Source: Procambarus clarkii
Taxonomy: Eukaryota; Arthropoda; Malacostraca; Decapoda; Cambaridae
Direction of reading: 5' to 3'
Length of the DNA: 64,000 nucleotides
Assembly (NCBI RefSeq): GCF_040958095.1
Contig: NC_091193.1
Location: 34,165,195-34,229,194, forward strand
Shown here: one piece after another, positions 9,330-18,624 of the stretch
Layout: each line of letters opens with the position of its first letter
How positions within the stretch are numbered: position 1 is the stretch's first letter
The notes under the pieces: model-generated
The model's input: only the letters and a program-made list of their open reading frames with translations
The model's database searches: none
What the model was told of the DNA's origin: nothing
Translations under genes and position numbers: made by a program

Positions 9330-11335
9330 GGTCATTCCTGAGCTCGTTAAAAATATATGGGCCAAAAAGGAGAAATCAATAAAAAAGGGAACTAGATGGA
9401 CGAAACATGTAGTAAAATGAGCTTTGATAACTAAGCAGACCCTCTGGAGAAGGTATAAATCTATGAACATCATTGATTATGATATATGTATATAAGGGCC
9501 CTAAACTCAGCCACCCAGGTAATCAGATCAACCAAAAGAAACAATGAAAGAAAACTTTCCAAAAAGAAAGTATGATCCCAAGTCGTTCTATGCCTATACT
9601 GAACTGTATAAGAAGTAAAACCAAAACAGAGTACTTGGTAGCACAGATAAAAGATGAGACTAACCAAGTTATAATGGACGATAAAGGGGCAGCAAACTCA
9701 CAGAATGAATACTTTACATCAGTGTGCACACTAGAAAGGTTAGATGACATCCCAACACCCACACAAATGTTTGAAGGAGGTGAAGAGAATGAATTAAGAA
9801 ATATACCCACAATGTGTGACATAATCTGCAAGAGCATTGACAAATTAAAAGGCTCAAAAGCCCCAGGTGCGGATGGAATTCAATCCAAAATCATAAAGGA
9901 ACCAGCAGATGAACTATGCCTACCACTGAAACTGCTTATCAGACAATCTTTGGACCAAGGGATAGTAACCATAACTTGGAAATATGCAATTGTCACCCCT
10001 ATTAAAAAAATCAGCTGAAAACTACTGTCCTATCAGCTTGGCATCATACACCTGCAAGCTCACGGAGACAATTCTAGGGGAAGGAATCATTCACGAACTC
10101 ACAGCAAACAATCTTGTAAAATCAATACAGCATGGCTTTGTTAAAATAGATCCTGTATTATAAACCTGTTTACATGTTTGTAAATGGTAACCAGCTACTT
10201 AGACAAAGGACTTTCTGTGGATGTAGAAAACATTGATTTTGATTAGGTACCATATGCAAAACTAGCAAAGAAATTTGGGCACTTGGAATAAATGGTAGAA
10301 TACTATTATGGATAAAACAAAGAAAACAATCATGTTAAATGGGAATGAATCTGGCTGGAGAAATGTGGCGAGTGGGGTGCCACAGGGGTCAAGGCCAACC
10401 GTTTTTTGTTATATACATCAATGACAGATGAGAGTATAAACCACATGATCAAATTTTCAAATGACAAAATCTATGGTAAAGTGGGAAATGAAAATGATAT
10501 TGAAGCCTTACAAAGTGATCTACTGTATATGAATTTGACAAGAGGTCATTAGACTGGCAAATGCTTTTTTAATCTCAAGAAATGCAAGACTTTGCATGTG
10601 GGGCATAACAACCTACGTCACAACTACTAAATTAATAACATTATCTTGCAGTAGATAGATGAAGAAAAAGACATTGGAGTCAAAATTCACAATTCACTGA
10701 GAGTTGCACAACAGGTGGGAGCAGCAGTACCAAAAAGACCTAACCAATCCCCTTGGACTTCAAGTAACAGTTGGTGTTGATTCAACTGCATGAATCTCTG
10801 GTGTGCCTTAACTTGGATTATTGTATCCAAGCATGGAGACCTCATCTTCAGAAGGACATGGCTACTCTGGAGAAAGTACAGTACTAAGCGACAAAAATCA
10901 TTCCAAAGCCAAGTAAACTCTCGTACCAGGAACGATTGAGTGCTTTGGGGCTAACACTGCAAGCCAGGCATGGCGAGGCAGATCTCATCGAAACATTTAA
11001 AAAACTTAACAATTTGGAGGATGTTGATCCAGACAACTTTCTCAAAAGGTCAGATGTAACACAAACAAGGATCAATGGTGTTAAACTCAACAAGCCACAA
11101 TGTAGGACTGAAAACATATTTTTTTTTTTCACCTACCGGGTTATAAACCCTTGGAACCAACTACCCACCGAAGCTGTTCATGCCAAAACTCCATTAAATT
11201 TTAAAGTCCAGCTTGAAAAAATCATCATGGCAAATGTCGGGACCTTTGACAAGCTGCCAGCTTCCTGTCTTCGTTGAGGCCATTAGTGTGTTAGTGGCTC
11301 TCTGCTAAAATCCAGTAAATTCAGGTAAATACACT
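9330..11335 (+). pseudogene. CR1-like ORF2 (RT), copy A, degenerate
   Basis: The longest retroelement copy in the left third. The linker before the RT is readable (LNSATQVIRSTKRNNERKLS), then a 148-codon frame (9572-10018) with NEYFTSV and the RT entry motif KAPGADGIQSKIIKE. NYCPISLAS follows in a new frame at about 10018. The palm box at 10454-10465 reads FSND where FADD is expected, so a catalytic Asp is lost. The C-terminal part continues as KCKTLHVGHNN, LDYCIQAWRPHLQ, then 10936-11277 (LQARHGEADLIETFK ... INPWNQLPTEAVHAKT) and the family 3' end GTFDKLPAS. No endonuclease domain; multiple frameshifts. CR1/Jockey clade by motif order. Confidence 0.88.
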
Positions 11336-11555
11336 CTGCCTGTCCCCCTAACATAGAGCACTTTCTTCCAAAAATGATGCTAACAAGTGTTCTAAGATGG
11401 TTGTACAGTTTTGGAATCCTATACATGGGTTAACCTAATTGACAGTTGGGTCCAAGTTCAATATGGTGTGGAACAATTAATTCCATTCATCCATGCACTT
11501 CAGAACCTCGAACACATCTCCCTTGTGTGATACAAGGTGAGTGATACAAGCATAA
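11336..11555. other. No gene recognised
   Basis: Spacer between two CR1-like copies. It begins with short tail-like sequence of the upstream copy, then nothing I can place. Confidence 0.45.
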
Positions 11556-12520
11556 AAAGTGATGCCATCCCTTATTGTCATATACATTAATGACAAAGAT
11601 GAAAATGTTACAAACCTCATCATCAAATTTACAGATGACTCGCAAATCATTGGTAAAGTGGGAAATCATAATGATATTGAAGTCTTACAGAGAGATCTAC
11701 ATGAACTCCACAAATGGTCAGAAGACTGGCAAATGCTCTTTAATAACGACAAATGCAAGACCTTGCATGTGGGGCATAACAACCCAAGCCACAAATACCA
11801 AATTAATACCATTCCATTACAGCAAATTGATGACGAAAAGTTGCTACTCCGTCACTCACTAAAAGTTGCACAACAGGTAGGAGCAGTAGTCAGAAAAGCA
11901 AACCAAACCCTTAGAGTAATCAATCGTATCTTTGACTTTAAGGAAAATAAGGAATTGATTCAACTGTAAATATTCTGGTGCATCCACATTTGGACGACTG
12001 TATCCAGACATGGAGACCTCATCTTCATTAGGTCATAGCTGCTCTGGAGAAAGTGAACACTGGGCAACAAGTCATTCCTTAGCCAAGTCATGTCTCGTAT
12101 CGGGAAGGGTTGAAGGCCACAGGCCTAACAACACTACAAACCTGGCATGACACAGCAGATTTCATTTAAACTTTTAAAATATTGTACTTAAAAAGTTGGA
12201 TGATGTTGATCCTGACAATTTCTTCAAAAGGTCTGATGTAACACAAACAAGGAGCAACGTTTTAAAACTTGACAAACCTTAATGTAAACTCAACAAACCT
12301 TAATGTAGGTCTGAGTTCAGATGCTTTTTCACCCCTCAGGGTTACAAGCCTATGGAACCACCTACACACCGAAGTCGTAAATGCCAAAACTAGTTAGGTT
12401 TTAAATTTCACCTAGACAGGATCATGAAGGCAAATGGGGGGGACCTTTGACAATCCGCCGGCTTCCTGTCCTCGTTGAGGCCACTAGTTTTAGTGGCCCT
12501 CTGTTAAGTTTGGGTAGATA
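11556..12520 (+). pseudogene. CR1-like ORF2 (RT), copy B, 5'-truncated
   Basis: The same family as the copy just upstream. It begins just before the palm: VIYINDKDENVTNLIIKF, then FTDD at 11628-11639 (both catalytic Asp kept, A to T in the box), HELHKWSEDWQM, NNDKCKTLHVGHNN and RVINRIFDFKENKELIQL to a stop at 11969. After that the frames are scrambled but the same C-terminal and 3'-end landmarks appear in order (TFDNPPASCPR, then GGCCACTAGTTTTAGTGGCC). A duplicated TCAACAAACCTTAATGTA stretch lies near 12270-12310. Inactive. Confidence 0.88.
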
Positions 12521-12914
12521 AATATTTGCAGTAGCAATATTTCAATTACAAAATTAATTAATTTTTTTTTTACAATTTGTCAATTGACATGGACAATTAC
12601 AAAAGTTAGTGTTAACTCTTATGGGTTATCACTGAAGGATCATTAAAAATAATTCAATGTTTTATTACAATTTATTTTGTATTTGCATTGTCATCAATAT
12701 TTTATATATGAGCTATTCTTTTATTGGACAATGTACTTTTAATAATGAAATTCCCAATATTGAAGGACTGTATCATATACAGTAAAGTACACAGCTATGT
12801 ATACTAGTGGTTGTGCAAGAATGTATCACTCACTCACCAGCATATATACTTTAATGATCCATTGTATCATCTTGTATATGAATAAATAAATAAAATAAAT
12901 ATATGTATGTACAG

Positions 12915-12916
<2 letters not shown>
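12521..12916. other. AT-rich spacer with a dispersed 3'-end repeat
   Basis: AT-rich. 12720-12900 carries a diverged copy of the sequence at 6535-6650 (ATACTAGTGGTTGTGCAAGA ... ATATGAATAAATAAATA). No gene. Confidence 0.5.
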
Positions 12917-12990
<74 letters not shown>

Positions 12991-13010
12991 ATATATACAT
13001 ATATATATAT
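12917..13010. repeat. (TA)n tract 1
   Basis: AT/TA dinucleotide repeat with two interruptions near 12989-13000. It forms the left boundary of the first inverted PLE dimer. Confidence 0.97.
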
Positions 13011-13164
13011 TGGTGTATACTGGCAGCAGGTTTTCTTTCAAACATTTTTCATTGAATATGACGGCATATTCTGTATTTATTATTTTCTGGTTTAGGGCTT
13101 CTATCCCTCTAACTATTTTCTTAGCATCAGGGCCTAATTGAAATAGGAGTTCTCCAAAACTCAT
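13009..13164 (-). pseudogene. PLE-like N-terminal fragment, family 1, left arm
   Basis: Reads MSFGELLFQLGPDAKKIVRG ... [22 protein letters not shown] on the minus strand, then runs straight into (TA)n. The CL...LLP.YTN layout corresponds to the conserved start region of Penelope-like ORFs (hydrophobic stretch, C, then IIPKF-like). The fragment is about 52 codons, against more than 600 for a complete PLE, so only the very start is present. A mirror copy is at 13372-13449. The family assignment rests on motif similarity and on the better supported family 2 next door. Confidence 0.6.
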
Positions 13165-13445
13165 TTTCGTACTTTTAAGGTGAAGAAAAGAAGTGATTTA
13201 CTATAGAGTGTATTACACTTATTTGTATAATTTGCACGACGTAATAATAATTTGTACGTCGTTATAATTTGTTATAATTTTGTTATAATTTGTACGTCGT
13301 GCAAATTATACAAATAAGTGTAATACACTCTATAGTAAATCACTTCTTTTCTTCACCTTAAAAGTACGAAAATGAGTTTTGGAGAACTCCTATTTCAATT
13401 AAGCCCTGATGCAATAAATACAGAATATGCGGTCATATTCAATGA

Positions 13446-13446
<1 letters not shown>
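13048..13446. repeat. Inverted repeat (palindrome 1), PLE family 1
   Basis: Left arm 13048-13243 and right arm 13293-13446 are reverse complements, symmetric about 13268, with a 49-bp AT-rich spacer that itself contains TTTGTACGTCG twice. The right arm lacks 42 bp (14 codons) of the left arm. Each arm has the start of the same ORF pointing outward and ends next to a (TA)n tract. Confidence 0.92.

Positions 13447-13449
<3 letters not shown>
13372..13449 (+). pseudogene. PLE-like N-terminal fragment, family 1, right arm
   Basis: Reads MSFGELLFQLSPDA then INTEYAVIFNE, missing the 14 residues KKIVRGIEALNQKI present in the left arm; the deletion is in frame. It ends in (TA)n eight to nine codons earlier than the left copy. 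Confidence 0.6.

Positions 13450-13516
<67 letters not shown>
13449..13516. repeat. (TA)n tract 2
   Basis: Pure TA repeat shared as the boundary between palindrome 1 on the left and palindrome 2 on the right. Confidence 0.97.
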
Positions 13517-13519
<3 letters not shown>

Positions 13520-13670
13520 TATATTTTGGTAGCAGTCTTTCCTGTAGACATATATTATTAAATATGACCGAAAAAGTAAGATTAATAATTCTAACACGAA
13601 TTTTCTCAATCTTTCGTACATTACGCTTCACTGTTGGAGGTAAATAAAAAATCACTTCTCCAAAATTCAT
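13512..13670 (-). pseudogene. PLE N-terminal fragment, family 2, left arm
   Basis: Minus-strand frame [20 protein letters not shown], then [20 protein letters not shown] and ERLLPKYTNI, ending in (TA)n at the same codon as family 1. It is 11 bp downstream (in the minus-strand sense) of a hammerhead-like fold. Only the first ~53 codons of the ORF remain. Confidence 0.7.
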
Positions 13671-13680
13671 TTTTATTTCT

Positions 13681-13733
13681 AGTCTGACGCGACACGGGCG
13701 CGTTTCGTAAAACTTATTACATTTTCGAAGACT
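13681..13733 (-). ncRNA. Hammerhead-ribozyme-like fold, PLE left arm
   Basis: On the minus strand: AGTCT (stem I), TCGAAAA in place of the CUGANGA core, one U, GTAA-TAAGTT-TTAC (stem II), GAA, ACGCG-CCCGTGT-CGCGT (stem III), C at the cleavage position, AGACT (stem I). All three stems pair. The core carries C3 to U, U4 to C and G8 to A, so self-cleavage is unlikely. Its position just upstream of the ORF start matches known PLE hammerheads. Confidence 0.6.
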
Positions 13734-13915
13734 TCACAAATACACAACTGATTAGAACGTATCTCTGATTTTATATCTACATTTGAGTGAGGTGGGAAGG
13801 GTGATGTGGCATTAACACAAGACAGAACAGGAGGGGATATTAATAGGGTATTAAAAGTATCAACACAAGACAGAACAGAAACAATGGGTATTGAATAGAA
13901 GTGTTTGTAGAAAGC

Positions 13916-14122
13916 CTATTGGTCCATATTTCTTGATGCTTCTATATTGGAGCGGAGTCTTGAGGTGGGTAGAATATAGTTGTGCAATAATTGGCTGTTG
14001 ATTGCTGGTGTTGACTTCTTGATGTGTAGTGCCTCGCAAACGTCAAGCCGCCTGCTATCGCTGTATCTATCGATGATTTCTGTGTTGTTTACTAGGATTT
14101 CTCTGGCGATGGTTTGGTTATG
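13916..14122 (-). pseudogene. PLE GIY-YIG C-terminal end, left arm
   Basis: Minus-strand frame HNQTIAREILVNNTEIIDRY, then SRRLDVCEALHIKKSTPAIN and a stop after RNMDQ. This resembles the C-terminal end of the GIY-YIG endonuclease region that follows the RT in PLEs; the Glu in CEALHI is a candidate for the family's conserved acidic residue. RT and the GIY...YIG motifs themselves are absent, so this is only the last ~68 codons. Confidence 0.7.
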
Positions 14123-14144
14123 ATAATTACATATAATCTCTTCC

Positions 14145-14351
14145 CATAACCAAACCATCGCCAGAGAAATCCTAGTAAACAACACAGAAATCATCGATAG
14201 ATACAGCGATAGCAGGCGGCTTGACGTTTGCGAGGCACTACACATCAAGAAGTCAACACCAGCAATCAACAGCCAATTATTGCACAACTATATTCTACCC
14301 ACCTCAAGACTCCGCTCCAATATAGAAGCATCAAGAAATATGGACCAATAG
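14145..14351 (+). pseudogene. PLE GIY-YIG C-terminal end, right arm
   Basis: Mirror copy of the left-arm fragment on the plus strand, identical by eye in peptide (HNQTIAREILV ... CEALHIKK ... RNMDQ stop). It starts immediately at the palindrome spacer, so both arms are cut at the same internal position of the element. Confidence 0.7.
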
Positions 14352-14533
14352 GCTTTCTACAAACACTTCTATTCAATACCCATTGTTTCTGTTCTGTCTT
14401 GTGTTGATACTTTTAATACCCTATTAATATCCCCTCCTGTTCTGTCTTGTGTTAATGCCACATCACCCTTCCCACCTCACTCAAATGTAGATATAAAATC
14501 AGAGATACGTTCTAATCAGTTGTGTATTTGTGA

Positions 14534-14586
14534 AGTCTTTGAAAATGTAATAAGTTTTACGAAACGCGCCCGTGTCGCATCAGACT
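14534..14586 (+). ncRNA. Hammerhead-ribozyme-like fold, PLE right arm
   Basis: AGTCT, TTGAAAA (core with C3 to U and G8 to A), U, GTAA/TTAC stem II, GAA, ACGCG/CGCAT stem III (one pair lost by G to A), C, AGACT. It differs from the left arm by two substitutions. Ends 10 bp before the ORF start at 14597. Confidence 0.55.
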
Positions 14587-14596
14587 AGAAATAAAA

Positions 14597-14704
14597 ATGA
14601 ATTTTGGAGAAGTGATTTTTGATTTACCTCCAACAGTGAAGCGTAATGTACGAAAGATTGAGAAAATTCGTGTTAGAATTATTAATCTTACTTTTTCGGT
14701 CATA

Positions 14705-14710
<6 letters not shown>
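14597..14710 (+). pseudogene. PLE N-terminal fragment, family 2, right arm
   Basis: [20 protein letters not shown] then [15 protein letters not shown], 38 codons, running into (TA)n 15 codons earlier than the left-arm copy. Y to D is the only residue difference seen over the shared part. Confidence 0.7.

Positions 14711-14775
<65 letters not shown>
14710..14775. repeat. (TA)n tract 3
   Basis: TA repeat closing the right side of palindrome 2. Confidence 0.97.
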
Positions 14776-14780
<5 letters not shown>

Positions 14781-14910
14781 AGGAAGGGGGTGGTAGGAGA
14801 AATGCACACAGAAACTGTATTGGAGGGGACCTACATTCCCTCCAATGCGTTATGTGTGGTTTCCTCCAAGGCTATGGGTCCCCCTTCTTCCAGCCAGAGG
14901 TGTATGTACA
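14776..14910. repeat. Dispersed repeat between TA tracts
   Basis: Contains ACTGTATTGGAGGGGACCTA, an inverted echo CCCTCCAATGCG, then TGGTTTCCTCCAAGGC. I recall similar sequence as a dispersed repeat in decapods. No frame of note. Confidence 0.45.

Positions 14911-14994
<84 letters not shown>
14911..14994. repeat. (TA)n tract 4
   Basis: Pure TA repeat of about 42 units. It generates the poly-Tyr/Ile frames seen across it. Confidence 0.97.
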
Positions 14995-14997
<3 letters not shown>

Positions 14998-15130
14998 GTA
15001 CCTAGTAGCCAGAACGCACTTCTCGACCTACTATGCAAGGCCCGATTTGCCTAATAAGCCACGTTTTCCTGAATTAATATATTTTCTCAAATTTTTTTCT
15101 TATGAAATGATAAAGCCACCCATTTCATGA
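14995..15130. repeat. Dispersed repeat starting TGTCGTACCTAGTAG
   Basis: TGTCGTACCTAGTAGCCAGA, ACGCACTTCTCGACC, AAGGCCCGATTTGCCTAATA. From memory this is one of the most frequent dispersed sequences of decapod genomes, usually next to a TA or AT tract as here. Confidence 0.55.
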
Positions 15131-15179
15131 CGTATGAGGTCAATTTTTTTTATTGAAGTTGTATTGAAGTTTATTGAAA

Positions 15180-15640
15180 TCCTGTGAATCCTACTAGAAA
15201 TCCTAGGAATCCTTCTAGAAATCCTTGGAATCGTACTAGAAATCCTAGGAATCCTACTAGAAATCCTGGGAATCTACTAGAAATCCAAGGAAACCTAATA
15301 GAAATCCAAAAAATCATAGGAATCCTACAAGAAATCCTAATAGAATTCCAAGAATTCCTACTAGAAATCCTAGGAATCATACCATAAAATATGCGAATCC
15401 TACTAGAAATCCTAGGAATCCGACTAGAAATCCTGGGAATCCTACTAGAAATCCTAGGAATCCGACTAGAAATCCTTTTAGAAATCCAGGAATCAACTAG
15501 AAGTCCTAGGAATCCTAATAGAAATCCAAGGAAACCTAATAGAAATCCAAAAAATTATAGGAATCCTACAAGAAATCCTTCTAGAAATCCTAATAGAATT
15601 CGAAGAGTTCCTACTAGAAATCCTACGAGTCCTAGGTTTT
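15180..15640. repeat. 21-bp minisatellite array
   Basis: About 21 copies of a unit near CCTACTAGAAATCCTAGGAA plus T, with variants (CTAATAGAAATCCAAGG, CTTCTAGAAATCC). Some units are 18 or 15 bp, so frame is mostly kept (21 is 3x7) and gives NPTRNPR-type peptide repeats. A near-duplicate block (AATAGAAATCCAAAAAAT) occurs at about 15297 and 15537, suggesting a segmental duplication of about 240 bp. Confidence 0.95.
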
Positions 15641-15644
15641 CTAT

Positions 15645-15812
15645 ATCCAGGCCCAGACAGGCTCGAGTCCAGGCCCAGACAGGCCCAGACAGGCTCGAGT
15701 CCAGGACCAGACTGGCCCGAGTCCAGGCCCAGACAGGCCCGGGAAAAGGCCCAGACAGGCCCGGGTATAGGCCCAGACAGGCCCGGGTATAGGCCCAGAC
15801 AGGCCCGGGTAT
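15645..15812. repeat. 22-bp satellite, block 1
   Basis: About seven and a half units of GGCCCAGACAGGCCCGGG followed by TATA or a variant (CTCGAGTCCA, AAAA). Same unit and same strand as blocks 2 (20822-21000) and 3 (31080-34888). It ends in mid-unit at GGGTAT where a 5-kb segment begins. Confidence 0.96.
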
Positions 15813-15823
15813 CCCAGCAAACA

Positions 15824-16328
15824 CAAATCATCTACACAACAAATTCGCCTATCTCTTCCCATAGGTGTGGGAATGATTTGCATTGAGAATGGTGCAGGAG
15901 AGCCTTTGAGAAACTTTTACTCAAAAAATCCAAACACAAAGGTTTAATTATAAATTGTTTTTCTACAATTATTTTCTTCCAAATGTAAAACAAATAGTTT
16001 TTACATGTTTAAATATAAAATTTATGGTGTTTTTTTGTAAAATTCATTAATAAATTGTGAATGATATATATTGGCTGAGTGAAACCTTTAAAATCCATTT
16101 AGTTATAATATGAACAGAAAAAAGTAGTTTTCCAAATTTTCTAAAAATCGCTCTTTTTAACACAATTTGACTCCTTATGCATTCCACTAAACACTAATAT
16201 CATGTTTAAATATATAATTTATGTATTATTCCCTAAGATAATTTATATAAATTATAAAAGTTGCTGGAAAGTTATGAGAAAGAATCTGAAAACGTTTTAT
16301 TGTCTTATATTGGCGTGTTCTTATTAAC
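15824..16328. other. AT-rich flank, no gene
   Basis: Strongly AT-rich single-copy-looking DNA just inside the left end of the 5-kb segment. Nothing coding seen. Confidence 0.6.
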
Positions 16329-18100
16329 TAGAGTGAGTAAGAGTGAGCGAGAGTGGGTAAGAGTGAGTAAGAGTGACTGAAGGTGAGTGAGAGCGTGTAA
16401 GTGTGAGTAAGAGTGAGTATAAGTAAGAGTGACTGAGAGTGAGTAGGAGTGACAGAGTGAGTAAGAGTGAGAGTAAGGGTGACAGAATGAGTAAGAGTGA
16501 GAGTAAAGTGATTGAGAGTAAGGGTGAGTATGAGAGTAGGAGTGATTGAGAGTTAGAGTGATTGGGAGTAAGAGTGATTGAGAGTAAGAGTGATTGGGAG
16601 TAAGAGTGATTGGGAGTAGGAGTTAGAGTGAGAGTAGGAGTAAGAATGAGAATAAGAGTGATTGAGAGTAAGAGTGATTGAGAGTAAGAGTGATTGGGAG
16701 TAAGAGTAAGAGTGAGAGTAAGAGTAAGAATGAGAATAAGAGTGATTGAGAGTAAGAGTGATTGGGAGTAAGAGTAAGAGTAAGAATGAGAGTAGGAGTG
16801 ATTGAGAGTAGGAGTGATTGGGAGGAGTGATTGGGAGTAAGAGTGATTGAGAGTAAGAGTAATTGAGAGTAAGAGTATGAGAGTAGGAGTGAGAGAGTAT
16901 GAATGGGTAAGGGTGACTGAGAGTGAGTAAGAGTGACAAAGTAAGAATGACAGAGTAAGAGTGATAGAGAGTAAGAGTGACAGAGTAAGAGTGACAGAGT
17001 AAGAGTGACAGAGAGTAAGAGTGACAGAGAGTAAGAGTGACAGAGAGTAAGAATGACAGAGAGTAAGAGTGACAGAGTAAGAGTGACAGTAAGAGTGAGT
17101 ATGAGAGTGAGTAAGGATGACTGAGAGAAAGAGTGAGTAATAGTGCGTAAGAGTGATTGAGAGTTAGAGTGAGAGTAAGAGTTAGTGAGAGTATGAGTGA
17201 TTGAGAGTATGAGTGATTGAGAGTAAAAGTGATTGAGAGTAAGAGTGATTGAGAGTAAGAGTGATTGGGAGTAAGAGTGATTGAGAGTAAGAGTGATTGG
17301 GAGTAAGAGTGATTGGGAATAGGAGTAAGAATGAGAATAAGAGTGATTGAGAGTAAGAGTGAGTAAGAGTAAGAATGATAGTAAGAGTGATTGAGAGTAA
17401 GAGTGATTGAGAGTAAGAGTGATTGAGAGTAAGAGTTATTGAGAGTAAGAGTGATTGGGAGTAAGAATGATTGGGAGTAAGAGTAAGAGTGAGAGTAAGA
17501 GTAAGAATGAGATTAAGAGTGATTGAGAGTAAGAGTGATTGGGAGTAAGAGTGATTGGGAGTAAGAGTAAGAATGAGAGTAGGAGTGATTGAGAGTAGGA
17601 GTGATTGGGAGTAGGAGTGATTGAGAGTAAGAGTGATTGAGAGTAAGAGTAATTGAGAGTAAGAGTATGAGAGTAAGAGTGAGAGAGTGAGTATGAATGG
17701 GTAAGGGTGACAGAGTGAGTAAGAATGACAGAGTAAGAGTGACAGAGAGTAAGAGTGACAGAGAATAAGAGTGACAGAGAGTAAGAGTGACAGAGAGTAA
17801 GAGTGACAGAGTAAGAGTGACAGAGTAAGAGTGACAGAGAGTAAGAGTGACAGAGTAAGAGTGACAGAGTAAGAGTGACAGAGTAAGAGTGACAGAGAGT
17901 AAGAGTGACAGAGAGTAAGAGTGACAGAGTAAGAGTGAGTATGAGAGTGAGTAAGGATGACTGAGAGTAAGAGTGAGTAATAGTGCGCAAGAGTGATTGA
18001 GAGTAAGAGTGAGTAATAGTGTGTAAGAGTGATTGAGAGTAAGAGTGAGTAATAGTGCGTAAGAGTGATTGAGAGTGAGAGTGATTATGAGAGAGTTAAG
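16329..18100. repeat. GAGTAA/GATTGA-type complex array
   Basis: About 1.77 kb of short interwoven units. The two main ones are AGTGATTGAGAGTAAG (16 bp) and AGTGACAGAGAGTAAG or its 14-bp form AGTGACAGAGTAAG, with AGTGAGTA and GGGAGTA variants. Blocks rich in GATTGA (16.5-16.87, 17.15-17.66 kb) alternate with blocks rich in GACAGA (16.93-17.09, 17.7-17.93 kb), and the alternation repeats at about 0.8 kb, so a larger duplication is likely. The minus-strand SLLLSLTLT-type frames are repeat artefacts. Confidence 0.93.
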
Positions 18101-18299
18101 AGTGTGAGGTGTGAGAGGGTAGCAGGCCAGCAAAGCAGGATGTGTGGTCACAGATAGGCCTAGCCCTAGGCCTCGTGATCTCTAATGTTGGTTTTTATAT
18201 ATATGTTGGATTTTTTGTCCTGTTTCAAATTATAATTATTTAGCAGGAATGTAATAAGATATTACACGCAATAATATCAATAAGATATTATTCGGGCAT

Positions 18300-18447
18300 A
18301 ATAAGATATTATGCCCGAAACGCTTTGCATAATAGTGGCTTTAGGCATTGTATGTACTAGCTCTACCTATAAGTCAAACAATCCTTGTAAATATTTATTG
18401 TATGTATGTACCTTACCTAAATAAAATTGTATTGTATTGTATTGTAC
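18300..18447 (+). repeat. Dispersed 3'-end repeat with terminal TGTAT run
   Basis: CCCGAAACGCTTTGCATAAT, AGTGGCTTTAGGCATTGTAT, GTACCTTACCTAAATAAA and a short (TTGTA)n tail. Related to 6535-6650. It has the look of a retroelement 3' end with an AATAAA signal. A GATATTAT...ATAATATC-type inverted stretch precedes it (18258-18312). Confidence 0.6.
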
Positions 18448-18624
18448 ACAGTATTAATGTGACAATAATATATGCATTATTTCCTTGATAATCAAACTTG
18501 TTGTTCAAAGATAATATACAATCTTTGAAGGAAACATTTTGAGAGCGCGAGCTGGCAACACTGTTCTGGTAGTGAGAGAGACATGGTTAGTTGTGCTCAG
18601 ACCTTCAGTGGTGAAGGGTGTGTC

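Larger units (their letters stand above)
13557..14710. repeat. Inverted repeat (palindrome 2), PLE family 2
   Basis: Arms 13557-14122 and 14145-14710 (566 bp each) are reverse complements about 14133.5 with a 22-bp spacer. I see only a handful of mismatches, so over 98% identity. Each arm contains, in coding order: the end of a GIY-YIG region, a 3' untranslated stretch, a hammerhead-like fold, and the start of the next ORF. This 3'-end-to-5'-start order is the pseudo-LTR arrangement known for PLEs. The two pseudo-LTRs are arranged head to head and flanked by (TA)n on both sides. Confidence 0.95.

Noticed and set aside
12826..15130. Frames with long Tyr/Ile tails
   Set aside because: The tails are translated (TA)n tracts. 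Only the parts outside the tracts (PLE ORF starts) carry information.
16553..18151. Ser/Leu/Thr/His-rich minus-strand frames up to 212 codons, superficially membrane-like
   Set aside because: Produced by the GAGTAA-type array; two or more overlapping frames are open together.
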